53,421 nt of DNA from an uncultured Clostridium sp. (lineage in GTDB: Bacteria; Bacillota; Clostridia; TANB77; CAG-508). Made by a program: the position numbers and the translations under genes. The stretch spans positions 1 through 53,421 of the forward strand of contig CANPOS010000009.1 in the NCBI GenBank assembly GCA_947575745.1, written 5' to 3'. The notes beneath the pieces were generated by a model that saw nothing but the letters and a program-made list of their open reading frames with translations, did no database searches and was not told the origin of the DNA. Shown here piece after piece: positions 41,520-51,562 of the stretch (position 1 is the stretch's first letter; each line of letters starts with the position of its first letter).

Positions 41520-44500
41520 CTATAATTTTATTTCTTTGTTTAAATATGTTGAATATATTAGTATTTTATTTACCTTAAGATTTAATGACTTCTCGAGAGC
41601 CCTTTTATATATATCTAATTGTGTCCTATATTTTTTTATTAGTTCTGCTTCCTCCTGTACTCTATCTGTCTTATAGTCCACTAATACAAGCTTATTATCA
41701 TTTGTTATATAATACAAATCTATAATACCTTGTACTAAAATATTCTCCTCGATGTCCTCGTTATATATCTCTTTTGCAGGTATATTTATATAGAAGGGTT
41801 TTTCTCGTTCAATTACTTTTGCTCTTTTTAACTCCTCCCATATTTTTGTCCTAGTAAAATTATATATCTTATCTTGATTTACTGCAAGCATTTCTTTATT
41901 ACTTATTATATTTTTTCCTTTTAAATTCTCTAAAAGCTCTGATAACTTGGATTTGTCATATACTATTTTTTCATCTAGCTTTTGCAAAATTAAATGTATT
42001 AATGTTCCTTTCTCAGTAGCTGTTATTTCTTTTTCTTCTAAAAACTCTGGTTTATTGTATTCTATACTTTCCTCTTCTTCTAAATCTAATTTCATAGTCT
42101 TTATTTTACTAACAGAACTTTTTGTTAATATATTATTACTACTTTTATATTCATATTCCCAATTTAGCTTTTTTTTCAAAGTTTTATTTTCTTTTATTTC
42201 TATCTTCTCTAATTTTTCTTTTAAATCAGTTTCTTTTTCTTTCTTTTCTTTAGATACTGTTTTTAACAAATCTTCCTTTTTATATACATTAATTATTAAC
42301 GTATTATCTAATTTTGTCTTAGAATTTAAGCTAACAAGTTCCAGCCAATCTAAATAGCTTAAATATTTACTAGTAATATTTTTGTTTATTATATTTTTTT
42401 CTGATATACTTTGATACGTATTTAATATTTCCTCTTTTTTGTCTATACTCTTTTTATAATCTTTTTCTATTCCTGTTATTATTAGCTTTTCCTTTGCTCT
42501 TGTTAATGCAACATAAAGTATTCTCATTTCTTCTGAAAGCATTTCAATTTTTGATTTATATTTTATAGCATCTCTTGCAAGAGTGCTATATGTTATTCCT
42601 TTTTTATAATTTATATACTTAGGTCCAATTCCTATATCTTGATGTAGTAATACAAGATTTGAGTTTAAGTCCTGCATGTTAAACTTCTTACCTGTCCCGC
42701 TTAAAAATACAACAGGAAATTCTAGTCCCTTACTTTTATGAATACTCATTATTCTAACCACATCTTCATTTTCTCCTATTAACTTTGCTCCTGTCATGTC
42801 CTTATTACTTAATTTTAGCTTATCTATAAAACTTATAAAGTTATATAACCCTTTAAAACTTGTTTGTTCATATTGCTTAGCTTTCTCAAATAATATTTTT
42901 AAGTTTGCAACTCTCAAAGCTCCATTTGGCATTAAACTTACATAATTATAATATCCTGTATCTAAATATATCTTCCATATAAATTCATTAAGTGGCATGT
43001 ATTCTTTATATCTTCTAAATTCTTCTATTTTTTCTAAAAATTCTTTTACCTTATTTTTTAAGTTTACATCTACTGTTTCTATTTTTATATATTCACACAT
43101 TGCTTTATAAAAATTAAAATTTCTATTTTCTAGTCTTATTTTGATTAATTCATTATCGTCAAATCCACCTATCATAGATCTTAAAACTGTAACAAGAGCT
43201 ATATCATTTATTGGATTATCTATAATTTTTAATAGGCTCATTATTACTTGTATTTCGACAGAATCCAAATATCCGAACACTAGTATCGCAAAATACTGGT
43301 ATATTTAATTTTGATATTTCTTGCTCATATATAGGTGCTAAACTTTGAGTAGAACGAAGAAGAATTGCTATATCTTTATATTTAACTCTTCTTAATGTCT
43401 TGTCCTTATTAGATACCATATATCCGTTATCTATTAATTCTTTTATTCTTCTTGCGACAAACTTTGCCTCTAATAGAATATCTTCTACTCTTTCTAATTC
43501 TTCTTTTTCTTCATTTTCTCCTTTGTATATGCTTTCCTCTTGTTCTTTTAAATCTATTATATCAAGTTCTGCTTCTAAATTATCTTTATTCTGATAATTC
43601 GCTCCTAAGTTTAAATATTCTTCTTCTGTATAGTCTATATCTCCTAATTCTTTACTCATTATGTTATTAAATACAACGTTTGTTAGTTTTAATACATTTT
43701 CTCTACTTCTAAAGTTTTTGAAGAGCTGTATTTTTAAATGCTCTCCCTCTTCTATTTTCTCTTTTAGTTTATAACTTTCATATTTTCCTAAAAATAATTC
43801 TGGTCTTGCTCCTCTGAATTTATAGATACTTTGTTTTACATCTCCTACCATAAATATATTATTTTGCCTTGAAATTGTATTTAAAATATATTCTTGCACT
43901 AAGTTGCTGTCTTGATATTCATCTATTAATATTTCTTCATATTTTTCTTTATATTTGTTTGCTGATCCTTCTTTGCTAAGTATTTGTAATGCAAAATGTT
44001 CAATATCATTAAAGTCCATTATATTTCTATCTTGTTTTGCTTTTGTAAATTTTTCTGAAAATTCTAATACTAAATTTTGTATTTTACTTAAAATTCCATA
44101 CATTTCTTTTATATCATCATTTGCTTCTTCTGAATTGTATAGCATTATATTTTGGTTTATTTTTTTTATATCTTCTTTTACTTTATTTCTTACTTGTTTT
44201 ATTCTGTTTTTTATCTCATCTGCTACTTTTTTATCAACTGGAAATCTATCTAATGCTAAGGAGTTTATCCCTATATATACTTCGTTCCAAGTTCCTTTTT
44301 CGTATACTCCTTTTATCTTTCTTATATCCTCTGATAAAGTAACTACAAATTTTTCAGCATCTGGTTCATATTGTAATTTATTCAATTCATTTTGCAATTT
44401 TAGTATTCCATCTTCTAGCTCATTTTTTACTTTTTCAAATAATATCTTGCCCCATATAGTCTGTTCAAAACTTGTTTCTTTTAGATTAAACATTTCCGTT

Positions 44501-45081
44501 TTTTCTTTTATCCATTTTTCTGGAAATGGTGTACTTTGGATAAATTTATATATTTCTAATATTACATCTTTTAGTGGTTCGTCGCCTCTATAACTTGTAT
44601 ATGTTTCTATTAAATCTAGGAACTCTTTTTCTTCGTTTTCGTATTTTTCTTCAAATAACTCTTCTAATATTTCTTGCTTTAATATTTCTATTTCTGTACT
44701 TTCTGCTATCTTTAGATTTGGAGATATACCTATTTCAAAAAAGTTGTTTTTTACTACATCTAAGCAAAATGAATCAATTGTACAAATGCTTGCTTTTGAA
44801 AGAAGTGTTATTTGTTTTTGCAGATGCGTATTTTTTGCATCTTTTTCTATTTCTTTATATATTGCATCTAGTATTCTTCCCCTCATTTCTGAAGCTGCAG
44901 CTTTTGTAAAAGTAACTACTAATATTTTATCTATATCTATTTTTTCTTTTATTATTTTATTTATTATTCTTTCAACAAGTACTGCTGTTTTACCACTTCC
45001 GGCTGCTGCTGCAACAAGTATATTTTGTCCTTTTTCATTTATTGCAAGTTGTTGTTCTTTAGTCCATTTTACCTCTTCCAT
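41520..45081 (-). CDS. addA: ATP-dependent helicase/nuclease subunit A, one CGGA site
   Basis: The AddA subunit of the double-strand-break end-processing helicase-nuclease. Walker A VAAAAGSGKTAVLVERI at 24-40 uses a normal GCC GGA phase. ILIDEYQDSN, GDVKQSIYKFRGA, VRIMSIHKSKGLEFPVVFL, EEMRILYVALTRAKEKLIITG and the nuclease motif LVDYKTDRV are present. Triplet reading breaks at forward 43272-43275 (GTT CGGA TAT), restored as TSVGYLDSVEIQVIMSLLKIIDNP (Gly603), exactly the family TGYF..EIQV..LL..IDNP text. Total 1186 residues. addB is not adjacent; the start abuts a GC-richer insertion. Confidence 0.96.
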
Positions 45082-45124
45082 TTACTAAAAGTTCTCCTTT
45101 GATAAATCTATTATTTAGAATATA

Positions 45125-45263
45125 TCACATTATCTCTAATTTTGCTATATCTTTTTGGTAGGATTCGTGATATAATATTATTTAAATTGGTAATTCCGCC
45201 AATTGAGGTATTGTGCCCAACACTTGTTATAAGTGTTGGAGAATGAAAGGAGAATCTTGGTAA
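45125..45263 (+). promoter_or_regulatory. Promoter and double-hairpin leader of paralog 1
   Basis: Contains TTTTGCTATATCTTTTTGG, GTGATATAATATT, then hairpin AATTGG / CCAATT and hairpin CCAACACTT / AAGTGTTGG ending next to AAAGGAG. The same order of elements recurs before the second paralog (45643-45772) with near identity, so it is a conserved expression unit. Confidence 0.65.
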
Positions 45264-45557
45264 ATGGCAAAGGCAGATTGCTTCTATGTCGCCAAGGACA
45301 AATCCTGGTGGACAGCAACAATTTCAGGATTGGACACTGATGATGTCTCTGTTCAAATCCTAAGCACATTTTCTGAAAAGGATACCTTAAATCAAAATGT
45401 CCTTTCTGTTACTGAAATCTTTTCTCCCGCTTTCATAGTTTTACTGGGAGAAGGGAATTCTTTTCGGATTGTACATGTTGATAAGAAAATGCTTATCGAC
45501 CTTTCAGCCATGCAAAAATCTGATCTTATCATCTTCTCTAAGTCATTAATGGGCTAA
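45264..45557 (+). CDS. Unknown small protein, tandem paralog 1
   Basis: A 97-residue soluble protein (MAKADCFYVAKDKSWWTATISG...). It is clearly homologous to the gene at 45773: both share DC-x-YV-x2-DKSWW-x-AT and a similar hydrophobic pattern to the end. I do not recognise the family. Base composition is richer in GC than the neighbours, and codons such as TCC, GAC and CTT are common. It holds an in-frame CGG at 45465-45467 (residue 68) which alignment with its paralog indicates is normal Arg, unlike the native genes. A leader with two hairpins and a terminator frame it. Confidence 0.75.
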   Translation: MAKADCFYVAKDKSWWTATISGLDTDDVSVQILSTFSEKDTLNQNVLSVTEIFSPAFIVLLGEGNSFRIVHVDKKMLIDLSAMQKSDLIIFSKSLMG

Positions 45558-45559
45558 AA

Positions 45560-45610
45560 AGCAAAACGAAGAATGATGGAGTATCCCTTCATCATTTTTC
45601 GTTTTTTTAC
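45560..45610 (+). terminator. Terminator of paralog 1
   Basis: AAAACGAAGAATGATG pairs with CATCATTTTTCGTTTT, followed by T7. Confidence 0.85.
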
Positions 45611-45642
45611 TCTTCAAAGTTTTTATTATATAAATACATTAT

Positions 45643-45772
45643 CTTTAATTTTACTATATCTTTTTATCGAAACTTGTGATATAATGTCGTAAATTGGTGA
45701 TTTTGCCAATTTGTGTATAGTGGACAACACTAGCTATAAGTGTTGGAAAAAGGAAAGGAGAATTTTCAACAA
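45643..45772 (+). promoter_or_regulatory. Promoter and double-hairpin leader of paralog 2
   Basis: TTTTACTATATCTTTTTATCG, GTGATATAATG, hairpin AATTGG / CCAATT, then AACACT..AGTGTT with AAAGGAG directly after. It closely copies the leader at 45125-45263. Confidence 0.65.
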
Positions 45773-46066
45773 ATGGTACCTCAAAGAGTAGACTGTTTAT
45801 ATGTCCTTACTGACAAAAGTTGGTGGGTTGCAACAGCGGAAGAAATCGACTATGTTCCGTCCAAAGTGACAGTACACTATCGGTTTCAAAACATGGATTC
45901 CTTGAATCCTGATATGGTCACAATCGTAAAACTATATTCTGAGCCTATTCTTGTCTTTTCTACTGTTGGAAGTACTTTTAAATCTTACAAGATCGGATTT
46001 ATTTATTCCGATACAGAGGTGGATATTTCAGATTTGGCTGAGGAAGACCAACTCCTTTTTAAGTGA
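45773..46066 (+). CDS. Unknown small protein, tandem paralog 2
   Basis: A 97-residue protein (start MVPQRVDCLYVLTDKSWWVATAEEI; AAAGGAG precedes). Homologous over its full length to 45264-45557; conserved DKSWW, a hydrophobic core and a C-terminal DISDLAEEDQLLF resembling the other's DLSAMQKSDLIIF. Contains an in-frame CGG at 45881-45883 (residue 37, HYRFQ). If the host read it as a four-base Gly codon, translation would end eight codons later. GC content and codon use are unlike the flanks. Function unknown. Confidence 0.75.
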   Translation: MVPQRVDCLYVLTDKSWWVATAEEIDYVPSKVTVHYRFQNMDSLNPDMVTIVKLYSEPILVFSTVGSTFKSYKIGFIYSDTEVDISDLAEEDQLLFK

Positions 46067-46085
46067 CCTAGGTAGGTCACAAGAA

Positions 46086-46134
46086 GTAAAGAAGGACGAA
46101 GTATCTCTAAAAAGCATACTTCGCCCTTCTTTGT
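46086..46134 (+). terminator. Terminator of paralog 2
   Basis: AAAGAAGGACGAAGTAT pairs with ATACTTCGCCCTTCTTT, then TTTGTTTCT. Confidence 0.8.
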
Positions 46135-46143
46135 TTCTAAGTA

Positions 46144-46338
46144 CTAGTTGTTACAACCACAACCACAGTTGTTTCCGCAACCAAAGTTTGTAAATAATAA
46201 TAAGAATACTATTATGAAGAATAATATTTCACTATTACCACCACAGCCACAGCCTCCAAATAATCCACCAAGTAAATTATTTCCACAGCCACATCCGCAG
46301 TTTCTTTGGTCTTGACAATTTCTTTGTTCTTCTGGCAT
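46144..46338 (-). CDS. Cys/Gly/Asn-rich small membrane protein (spore-coat-like)
   Basis: A 64-residue protein with clusters CGCGCGNN, GGCGCGGN and CGNNCGCGCNN around a TM helix (about 37-52, ILFFIIVFLLLFTNFG). The start has AAAGGAGG upstream. Small Gly/Cys-rich proteins of this kind occur in the spore coat of endospore formers (YjcZ-like), but the match here is compositional only. No exact function. Confidence 0.7.
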   Translation of the reverse strand: MPEEQRNCQDQRNCGCGCGNNLLGGLFGGCGCGGNSEILFFIIVFLLLFTNFGCGNNCGCGCNN

Positions 46339-46455
46339 AACTTTTCCTCCTTTATTTAAGGTTTTAAGCTTTTTAAAAGTTTCTACAATATACTATGATT
46401 TTTTATTAATTTATGATACAATATATTTGTAAATTTATTAATAGAGGTTATTTAA

Positions 46456-48862
46456 TTGAAAAATACTATTGAACTTTTATCACCTGCTGGTGATTTTGAA
46501 TGTGTAAAAGCTGCTGTACAAAATGGTGCAGATGCAGTATATATTGGTGCTTCTTCTTTTAGTGCTCGTGCTAGTGCTGATAATTTCTCTCTAGAAGAAT
46601 TAAAAGAGGTTATTGATTATGCTCATATTCGTAATGTAAAGGTACACTTAGCTTTAAACACTCTAATTAAAAATAGCGAGTTCCCTGATGCTCTTTCTAT
46701 TGCTGAAAAAGCATATGAATATGGAATTGATGCTATTATTGTCCAAGATTTAGGGCTTGCTGTTACTCTTATTAGCTCTTTTCCTAAGCTTCCTATTCAT
46801 GCAAGTACTCAAATGACAATACATAATATTAGAGGTGTAAAAGCTTTAGAACGTATGGGTATAAAAAGGGTTGTTCTTGCAAGAGAGCTTTCTATTTCTG
46901 AAATTGAATATATTTGTAGAAATTCTGATATAGAAATTGAGACTTTTGTGCATGGCGCTCTTTGTATTAGTTATTCTGGACAATGTCTACTTTCTAGCAT
47001 GATTGGTGGGCGTTCTGCTAATCGTGGTAAATGTGCACAGGCTTGTCGTCTTCCTTATCAATTACTTCAAAATAATAAAGTTGTTGATAAGGGTTATCTG
47101 TTAAGCCCTCGTGATTTATGTGGTTTAGATTTTCTTCCAGCTTTAATTGAAGCTGGTGTCAAATCTTTCAAAATTGAAGGAAGGTTAAAATCTCCTGAAT
47201 ATGTTGCGACTGTTACTAGAATTTATAGAAAATATATTGATTTATATTTTTCTTCAAACCCTTATGAAATAAATGAAAAAGATAGAAAAGATTTATTACA
47301 AGTATTTAATAGAGGTAACTTTTCAACAGGACATTTAGATAAAGAACCTAACTTAAATTTAGTTTTTAAAGAAAAACAAAATAATATGGGAATATACATT
47401 GGAAATGTTGCAAATTATAATGATAAAAAGGGACATGTAACTTTAAATTTAAATGACAAAATTGCTATTGGTGATTTTGTTACTTTTGAAAATGAACCTA
47501 CTAAGTACAGAATTTCTGAGCTTATGTTCCAAAATCATAATATACCTTTTGCTTGTGATAATGAGGTTATAACTATTCGGAAGGATGAAGGGTAATATCG
47601 CTCCTGGAGATAAGATTTTTAAAATTGGTAGTAAAACTCTTTCTGATGAAGCAGAACTTACTTTTTCCGGAAAGGAAATAAGGAAGGTAAAATTAAATTG
47701 TAAGATTTCTATTAAAAAAGATAAACCTATAAGTGTTTTTATAAAACCTGATAGAGAATATGAGCATTATAAAAATGTAAGTATTACATTAACTTCAGAT
47801 ATTATACCTACTGCTTCAATTAATCAGCCTATTACTAAAGAAAAAATTATTACTCAATTTTCTAAAACTACTGATACTCCTTTTGAGTTTAGTAAAATTG
47901 AAGTAGATTTAGATGAAGGACTATATATTCCAAAAATCAGTGAAATAAATGCTTTAAGAAGATATGCCTTAAAAAAGCTTGAAGAATTGGTTTGTCTTAA
48001 GTTTACTAGAGTTCCAGTAAAAGTTAAAACTAGAGATTTTAAGGACAAAAAGCATATTCCTTTTAAAACTTCTCTATGTTTAATGGATATGAATACCTCT
48101 TTTGACTATTCTAAACTTGAAGATGTAGATAGAGTATATATTCCTTTGAAATTTTTTGAACATAGTGGATACAAAGATTGCATTAGTGCCATAAATACTA
48201 AATTTGATACATATATTTATATTCCTACTATACTTACTTCTAATTACTATAATTTAATATGGAACACAATAAATTCAGCATTAGCTGAATTTAACATATC
48301 TGGATTTGTCTTTTCAAATCTTAGTAGCATAATTAAAATGAAAGAACCTGAATATAAAAAATATGATTTTATTGCTAATTATACCCTAAATACCTTTAAT
48401 AATTATTCAGCTTATGAACTTTCAAGAATTGGTGTTGATACTGTTACTCTATCTCCTGAGCTTAATAAATCCGATATTCAAAACATATCTTCAAATATTG
48501 ATAAAGAACTTATTGTTTATGGTAGATTAAAAGTTATGAGTAGTAGATATTGTTTGCTTGGGCATTCTAATCTTTGCTATCCTACTTGTGATGCAAAGTG
48601 CAGAGAGAATAAAAAATATTATTTAAAAGATAGAATGGGATTTTTGTTTAGGGTTATTCCTGATAACTTTCAAACAGTAACCAATATTTATAACTCAAAG
48701 ATAATTTCTATTAATCCTAATGATTTAAATATTGATTATGCAAGAATTAATATTTTAGATGAAAATATTGAGGAAATAAATAATATTATATCTACAGTAA
48801 AAGCTGGCTCTCGTCTTGAGGGGCAAGATTATACAAATGGACATATGTATAGAAATGTTTAG
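46456..48862 (+). CDS. U32 family peptidase (collagenase-like), one CGGA site
   Basis: Starts with TTG at 46456 (LKNTIELLSPAGDFECVKAAVQNGADAVYIG) behind AGAGG. Signatures: IETFVHGALCISYSGQCLLSSMIGGRSANRGKCAQACRLPY and FKIEGRLKSPEYVATVTRIYR. Triplet reading breaks at forward 47578-47581 (ATT CGGA AGG); reading CGGA as Gly375 continues as TIGRMKGNIAPGDKIFKIGS, the usual barrel after the peptidase core. Total 801 residues, with a DUF3656 C-terminal part. U32 proteins act in RNA/ubiquinone hydroxylation or as proteases; the role here is open. This is the only native recoding site on the plus strand. Confidence 0.93.
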
Positions 48863-49022
48863 ATATTTTCCTTCTTCATTTTTCCTCCTTAAATTATCAA
48901 GGTCATGTCTTACTATATAAACTGATATACATCAAGAAAGCAAAAAAATTCTATCTATAAAGGCAAATGCCATATTTGAATATTATATTATTAATTTACA
49001 TAAAAAACAAGTTTCAATAAGT
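48863..49022. other. Gene-free stretch after the U32 gene
   Basis: About 160 AT-rich bases without a gene, strong hairpin or known repeat. Confidence 0.5.
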
Positions 49023-49070
49023 AAAAAAAAAAGAGTATCAAAATGTTAAAAGTGCTTGATACTCTTTTTT
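49023..49070. terminator. Strong bidirectional terminator
   Basis: AAAAAAGAGTATCA pairs with TGATACTCTTTTTT across a 16-nt loop; A and T runs on both sides. Ends both the U32 transcript (if read through) and the minus-strand tRNA transcript. Confidence 0.9.
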
Positions 49071-49073
49071 ATT

Positions 49074-49148
49074 TGGCTGGGCTGGCTAGATTCGAACTAG
49101 CGCATGCCAGAGTCAAAGTCTGGTGCCTTACCGCTTGGCTACAGCCCA
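49074..49148 (-). tRNA. tRNA-Gln (TTG)
   Basis: Complete cloverleaf on the minus strand: acceptor TGGGCTG / CAGCCCA, D-arm AGCCAAGCGGTAAGGC, anticodon arm CCAGA-CTTTGAC-TCTGG with anticodon TTG, T-arm GTTCGAATC, discriminator G and encoded CCA (forward TGG 49074-49076). Confidence 0.97.
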
Positions 49149-49235
49149 ATATTATTTTAGTTGGTGCCACTTTTTTCGCATACTGACGTTGTAACTTGCT
49201 TTGCTCGACCAACCTCAGCAACTACAGCCCAATAT
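49139..49235. repeat. Insert with duplicated tRNA-Gln 5' end (hairpin repeat family D)
   Basis: The 5' end of tRNA-Gln (CTACAGCCCAATAT on the forward strand, 49139-49152) is repeated at 49222-49235. Between them lies about 70 bp with CATACTGA (49179), a stem GTTG/CAAC and CCTCAGCA (49213-49220). The same layout occurs at tRNA-His. Confidence 0.65.
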
Positions 49236-49242
49236 AAATATA

Positions 49243-49320
49243 TGGGGTGGAAGATGGGACTCGAACCCACGGTCTCCAGTGCCACAAACTGGCGCGTTAA
49301 CCAACTACGCTACATCCACC
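49243..49320 (-). tRNA. tRNA-His (GTG)
   Basis: On the minus strand: extra G at the 5' end (GGTGGATG), D-arm, anticodon arm CCAGT-TTGTGGC-ACTGG with anticodon GTG, T-arm GTTCGAGTC, C73 and encoded CCA. All expected tRNA-His marks are present. Confidence 0.97.
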
Positions 49321-49403
49321 ATTGTTTGAATTTTGCAAAATGTCTTCACATACTGACGTTGTAACTCGCTTTGCTCGAACAACTTCAGCAACTACATCCA
49401 CCA
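49310..49403. repeat. Insert with duplicated tRNA-His 5' end (hairpin repeat family D)
   Basis: CTACATCCACCA (49310-49321, the tRNA-His 5' end on the forward strand) recurs at 49392-49403; between lie CATACTGA (49349-49356), GTTG/CAAC stem and TTCAGCA. It parallels the tRNA-Gln copy. Confidence 0.65.
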
Positions 49404-49480
49404 GATTTGTATTGCACTTTTAACATGTATATTATTTTACCCTTTTTATAAACTTTTGTCAATATTTTTTCACAAAAACT

Positions 49481-50341
49481 TTATTTTTTATTGTTATATC
49501 CATATTTTCTGTGTTCTTCCTGAAGTTTATTTAGCTTTTCTTTTTTTCCTTCTAATTCTAATATTTCATAGTATGGTTCTATATATTCTATATCAAATCT
49601 TGACACATCATTATCCCATGGCTTAACACTTCCTGCATAGTGTACTATAAGTGGTTTTTCTTTAAGTTCTCTATAACTTTTGCTTTTTGCCAAAAGATTA
49701 TACTTTTCTTCTATTATTTTTATATCTCCTGCAAATACTTTATTTATAAAGTCTTGATCTAAGTATATCCACTCTTTATGATTTTCTATTATTGGAGTTA
49801 ATATATCTTGTTCTAAATAATTATTTCTTAGCTTTTTTACATTTATTAATGCTACACCAGCATTTACATATTTATACTCTTTTGGTAATCCTAATCTTAT
49901 TAAATCTTTTTCTTCAATGTCTTTATCTTCTGCTCCTGCCCATATTTTTCCTTCTAGCGAAATGTCATATAATTCACTAATATCTCCTGTGCATATCATA
50001 TCCACATCTAAATATAATATTCTATCTACACTTTTTGGTAAATAAAATGCGCAAAATAGCCTACTATATGTTTCTATGCTAAAAAAATACCCATCTTCTC
50101 CTGTTACCCTCACTCCCTTAAGTTTTGTTGTATCAAATTTAATAGGTATCAATTTACCTTTACTCGTATTTTCAACAAATTTGCTTAAACCTTCTATATC
50201 AGTTTGATTTAATTCCTTTTCTTGGTACATTAAATATAAATTGATTTTCTTACTGCTATAATATAGCAATGAGAAAATCATTTCTTCTGAATTTTTTAAG
50301 AATTTTTTATTAACTGACATTAATATATTTATTTCTTCCAA
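49481..50341 (-). CDS. Glycosyltransferase family 8
   Basis: A 286-residue GT8 retaining glycosyltransferase. The DxD motif LYLDVDMICTGDISELYDI (near residues 101-119), KYVNAGVALINVKKLR, YLDQDFINKVF and the C-terminal HYAGSVKPWD (metal-binding H) are all visible. Known relatives transfer glucose or galactose to cell-surface polymers. It lies 20 bp after the GNAT gene. Acceptor unknown. No in-frame CGG. Confidence 0.92.
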   Translation of the reverse strand: MEEINILMSVNKKFLKNSEEMIFSLLYYSSKKINLYLMYQEKELNQTDIEGLSKFVENTSKGKLIPIKFDTTKLKGVRVTGEDGYFFSIETYSRLFCAFYLPKSVDRILYLDVDMICTGDISELYDISLEGKIWAGAEDKDIEEKDLIRLGLPKEYKYVNAGVALINVKKLRNNYLEQDILTPIIENHKEWIYLDQDFINKVFAGDIKIIEEKYNLLAKSKSYRELKEKPLIVHYAGSVKPWDNDVSRFDIEYIEPYYEILELEGKKEKLNKLQEEHRKYGYNNKK

Positions 50342-50361
50342 ATTTATTCTCCTTATATCGG

Positions 50362-50799
50362 TTATAGATTTAGAGCATAATTATATACTTCTCCATCTAT
50401 ATTTTCTAATATAAAATCATTTTTCTCGTAAAATCTTCTGCCACTTTCAAATTTTTCCCAAGTTTCTACAAGAATCTTTCTATATTCATTTTTCTTTATA
50501 TATTCTATCATATTTTCCAACATTTGTTTAGCAAGTCCTTTGCCTCTATGCTCTTTATGTAGATATACTCTTTTTAGCTCTGCCATTTCTTCATTTAAGT
50601 TTTTATATGCTATTGTTCCTACTATATCATTTTCATGAGTTACAACTACTATTTTTTCATAACTATTATCATTTAATTCTTTTAGTTCTTCTTCCCATTC
50701 ATTAAATCCATGTTCTTCTATGCAAATTTGTAGCCATAATTCAATTACTTTTTCTTTGTCTTTAATATCATACTCCCTTATTTTATACATTTTCTTCAC
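50362..50799 (-). CDS. GNAT family N-acetyltransferase
   Basis: A 145-residue GNAT protein. The CoA loop is VYLHKEHRGKGLAKQMLENMIEYIKKN (motif RxxGxG/A, about 78-104), then KILVETWEKFESGRRFYEKNDFI. Substrate unknown. First of a two-gene unit with the GT8 gene. Confidence 0.9.
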   Translation of the reverse strand: MKKMYKIREYDIKDKEKVIELWLQICIEEHGFNEWEEELKELNDNSYEKIVVVTHENDIVGTIAYKNLNEEMAELKRVYLHKEHRGKGLAKQMLENMIEYIKKNEYRKILVETWEKFESGRRFYEKNDFILENIDGEVYNYALNL

Positions 50800-50917
50800 C
50801 TCGTGTCATGTTTGTCTATATTAATTATTGTAGCATTTTTTATACTAATTTGTCAATATTTATCGTTTTAAAAGTATTGCATATTTTATATATTTAATGT
50901 ATAATTAATTATTACAT

Positions 50918-51272
50918 GGGGATGTATTTGGTTTCGACAGTAACATAGAAATATAAATAGCGAGTGGTGGATTCGTCAGGCCACCTAAAAAAGGCGAAAA
51001 CTAAAATAAACGCTGATAATAGAGAATTAGCATTAGCTGCCTAAGAGTGGCTACGTCTTACTAAAAGGCCTACTCTTTTAGATAAGGTGTCAATCTAGTA
51101 GGAAACAAAATTATTCTTCGTTTCGGGAATAATTGGTAACTTAGAAACTACTAAAAATTCAAAGGTTGTTTATTGACTTGAATTTTTGGGAATATCCATT
51201 AATAAACTGTACTCGGAGAAGTTTATATGGAAGTGTTATTGGACAGGAGTTCGACTCTCCTCATCTCCACCA
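50918..51272 (+). ncRNA. ssrA: tmRNA
   Basis: The tRNA-like ends are GGGGATGTATTTGGTTTCGAC and the 3' half GGAGTTCGACTCTCCTCATCTCCACCA with encoded CCA. An open frame begins at GCG 50994-50996 and ends at TAA 51042-51044, giving the tag AKTKINADNRELALAA. TTGCAT-TATAAT-like promoter lies at about 50876-50906. It rescues stalled ribosomes by tagging. Confidence 0.97.
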
Positions 51273-51283
51273 AATACTTTTTT

Positions 51284-51322
51284 AATAAAAAAGTGGTTAA
51301 GGGTTCAATCTTTAATCACTTT
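51284..51322 (+). terminator. Terminator of tmRNA
   Basis: AAGTGGTTAAGG pairs with CTTTAATCACTT around a short loop, with A and T runs at the sides. Confidence 0.6.
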
Positions 51323-51562
51323 ATTATATTGTTCATTATATATAATAATTGAAATAGTATGTAGCTAACTGGCCTACTTATGCTTTTTTATTTATTAATG
51401 AACATAAGGATTCACAGTTACTCTTTTATTTATATTGACCTAATGCGATATATATATTATAATAAATATACTTAGTCACAATAATAATTGTGACTGTTTA
51501 TATATAGTAGGCCGTAGCTCATCTTTTTGAGTTACAACACACAATGCGAACTGGAGGAAAAC
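51323..51562 (+). promoter_or_regulatory. Leader of the secreted protein gene with inverted repeats
   Basis: TTGACC-17-TATAAT promoter at about 51437-51465; inverted repeat GTCACAAT/ATTGTGAC at about 51476-51495; and a larger pair AGCTAACTGGCCTACTTA (51362) / AGTAGGCCGTAGCT (51508). The ribosome site is CTGGAGG. The larger pair could mark an element boundary; this is inference. Confidence 0.5.

Noticed and set aside
49161..49364. Small plus-strand open frame over the tRNA genes
   Set aside because: It runs through two tRNA genes on the other strand and their repeats; no ribosome site and no coding pattern.
49074..51272. A four-base tRNA-Gly inside this window
   Set aside because: Only tRNA-Gln, tRNA-His and tmRNA are found; no tRNA-like fold with a UCCG anticodon is visible.
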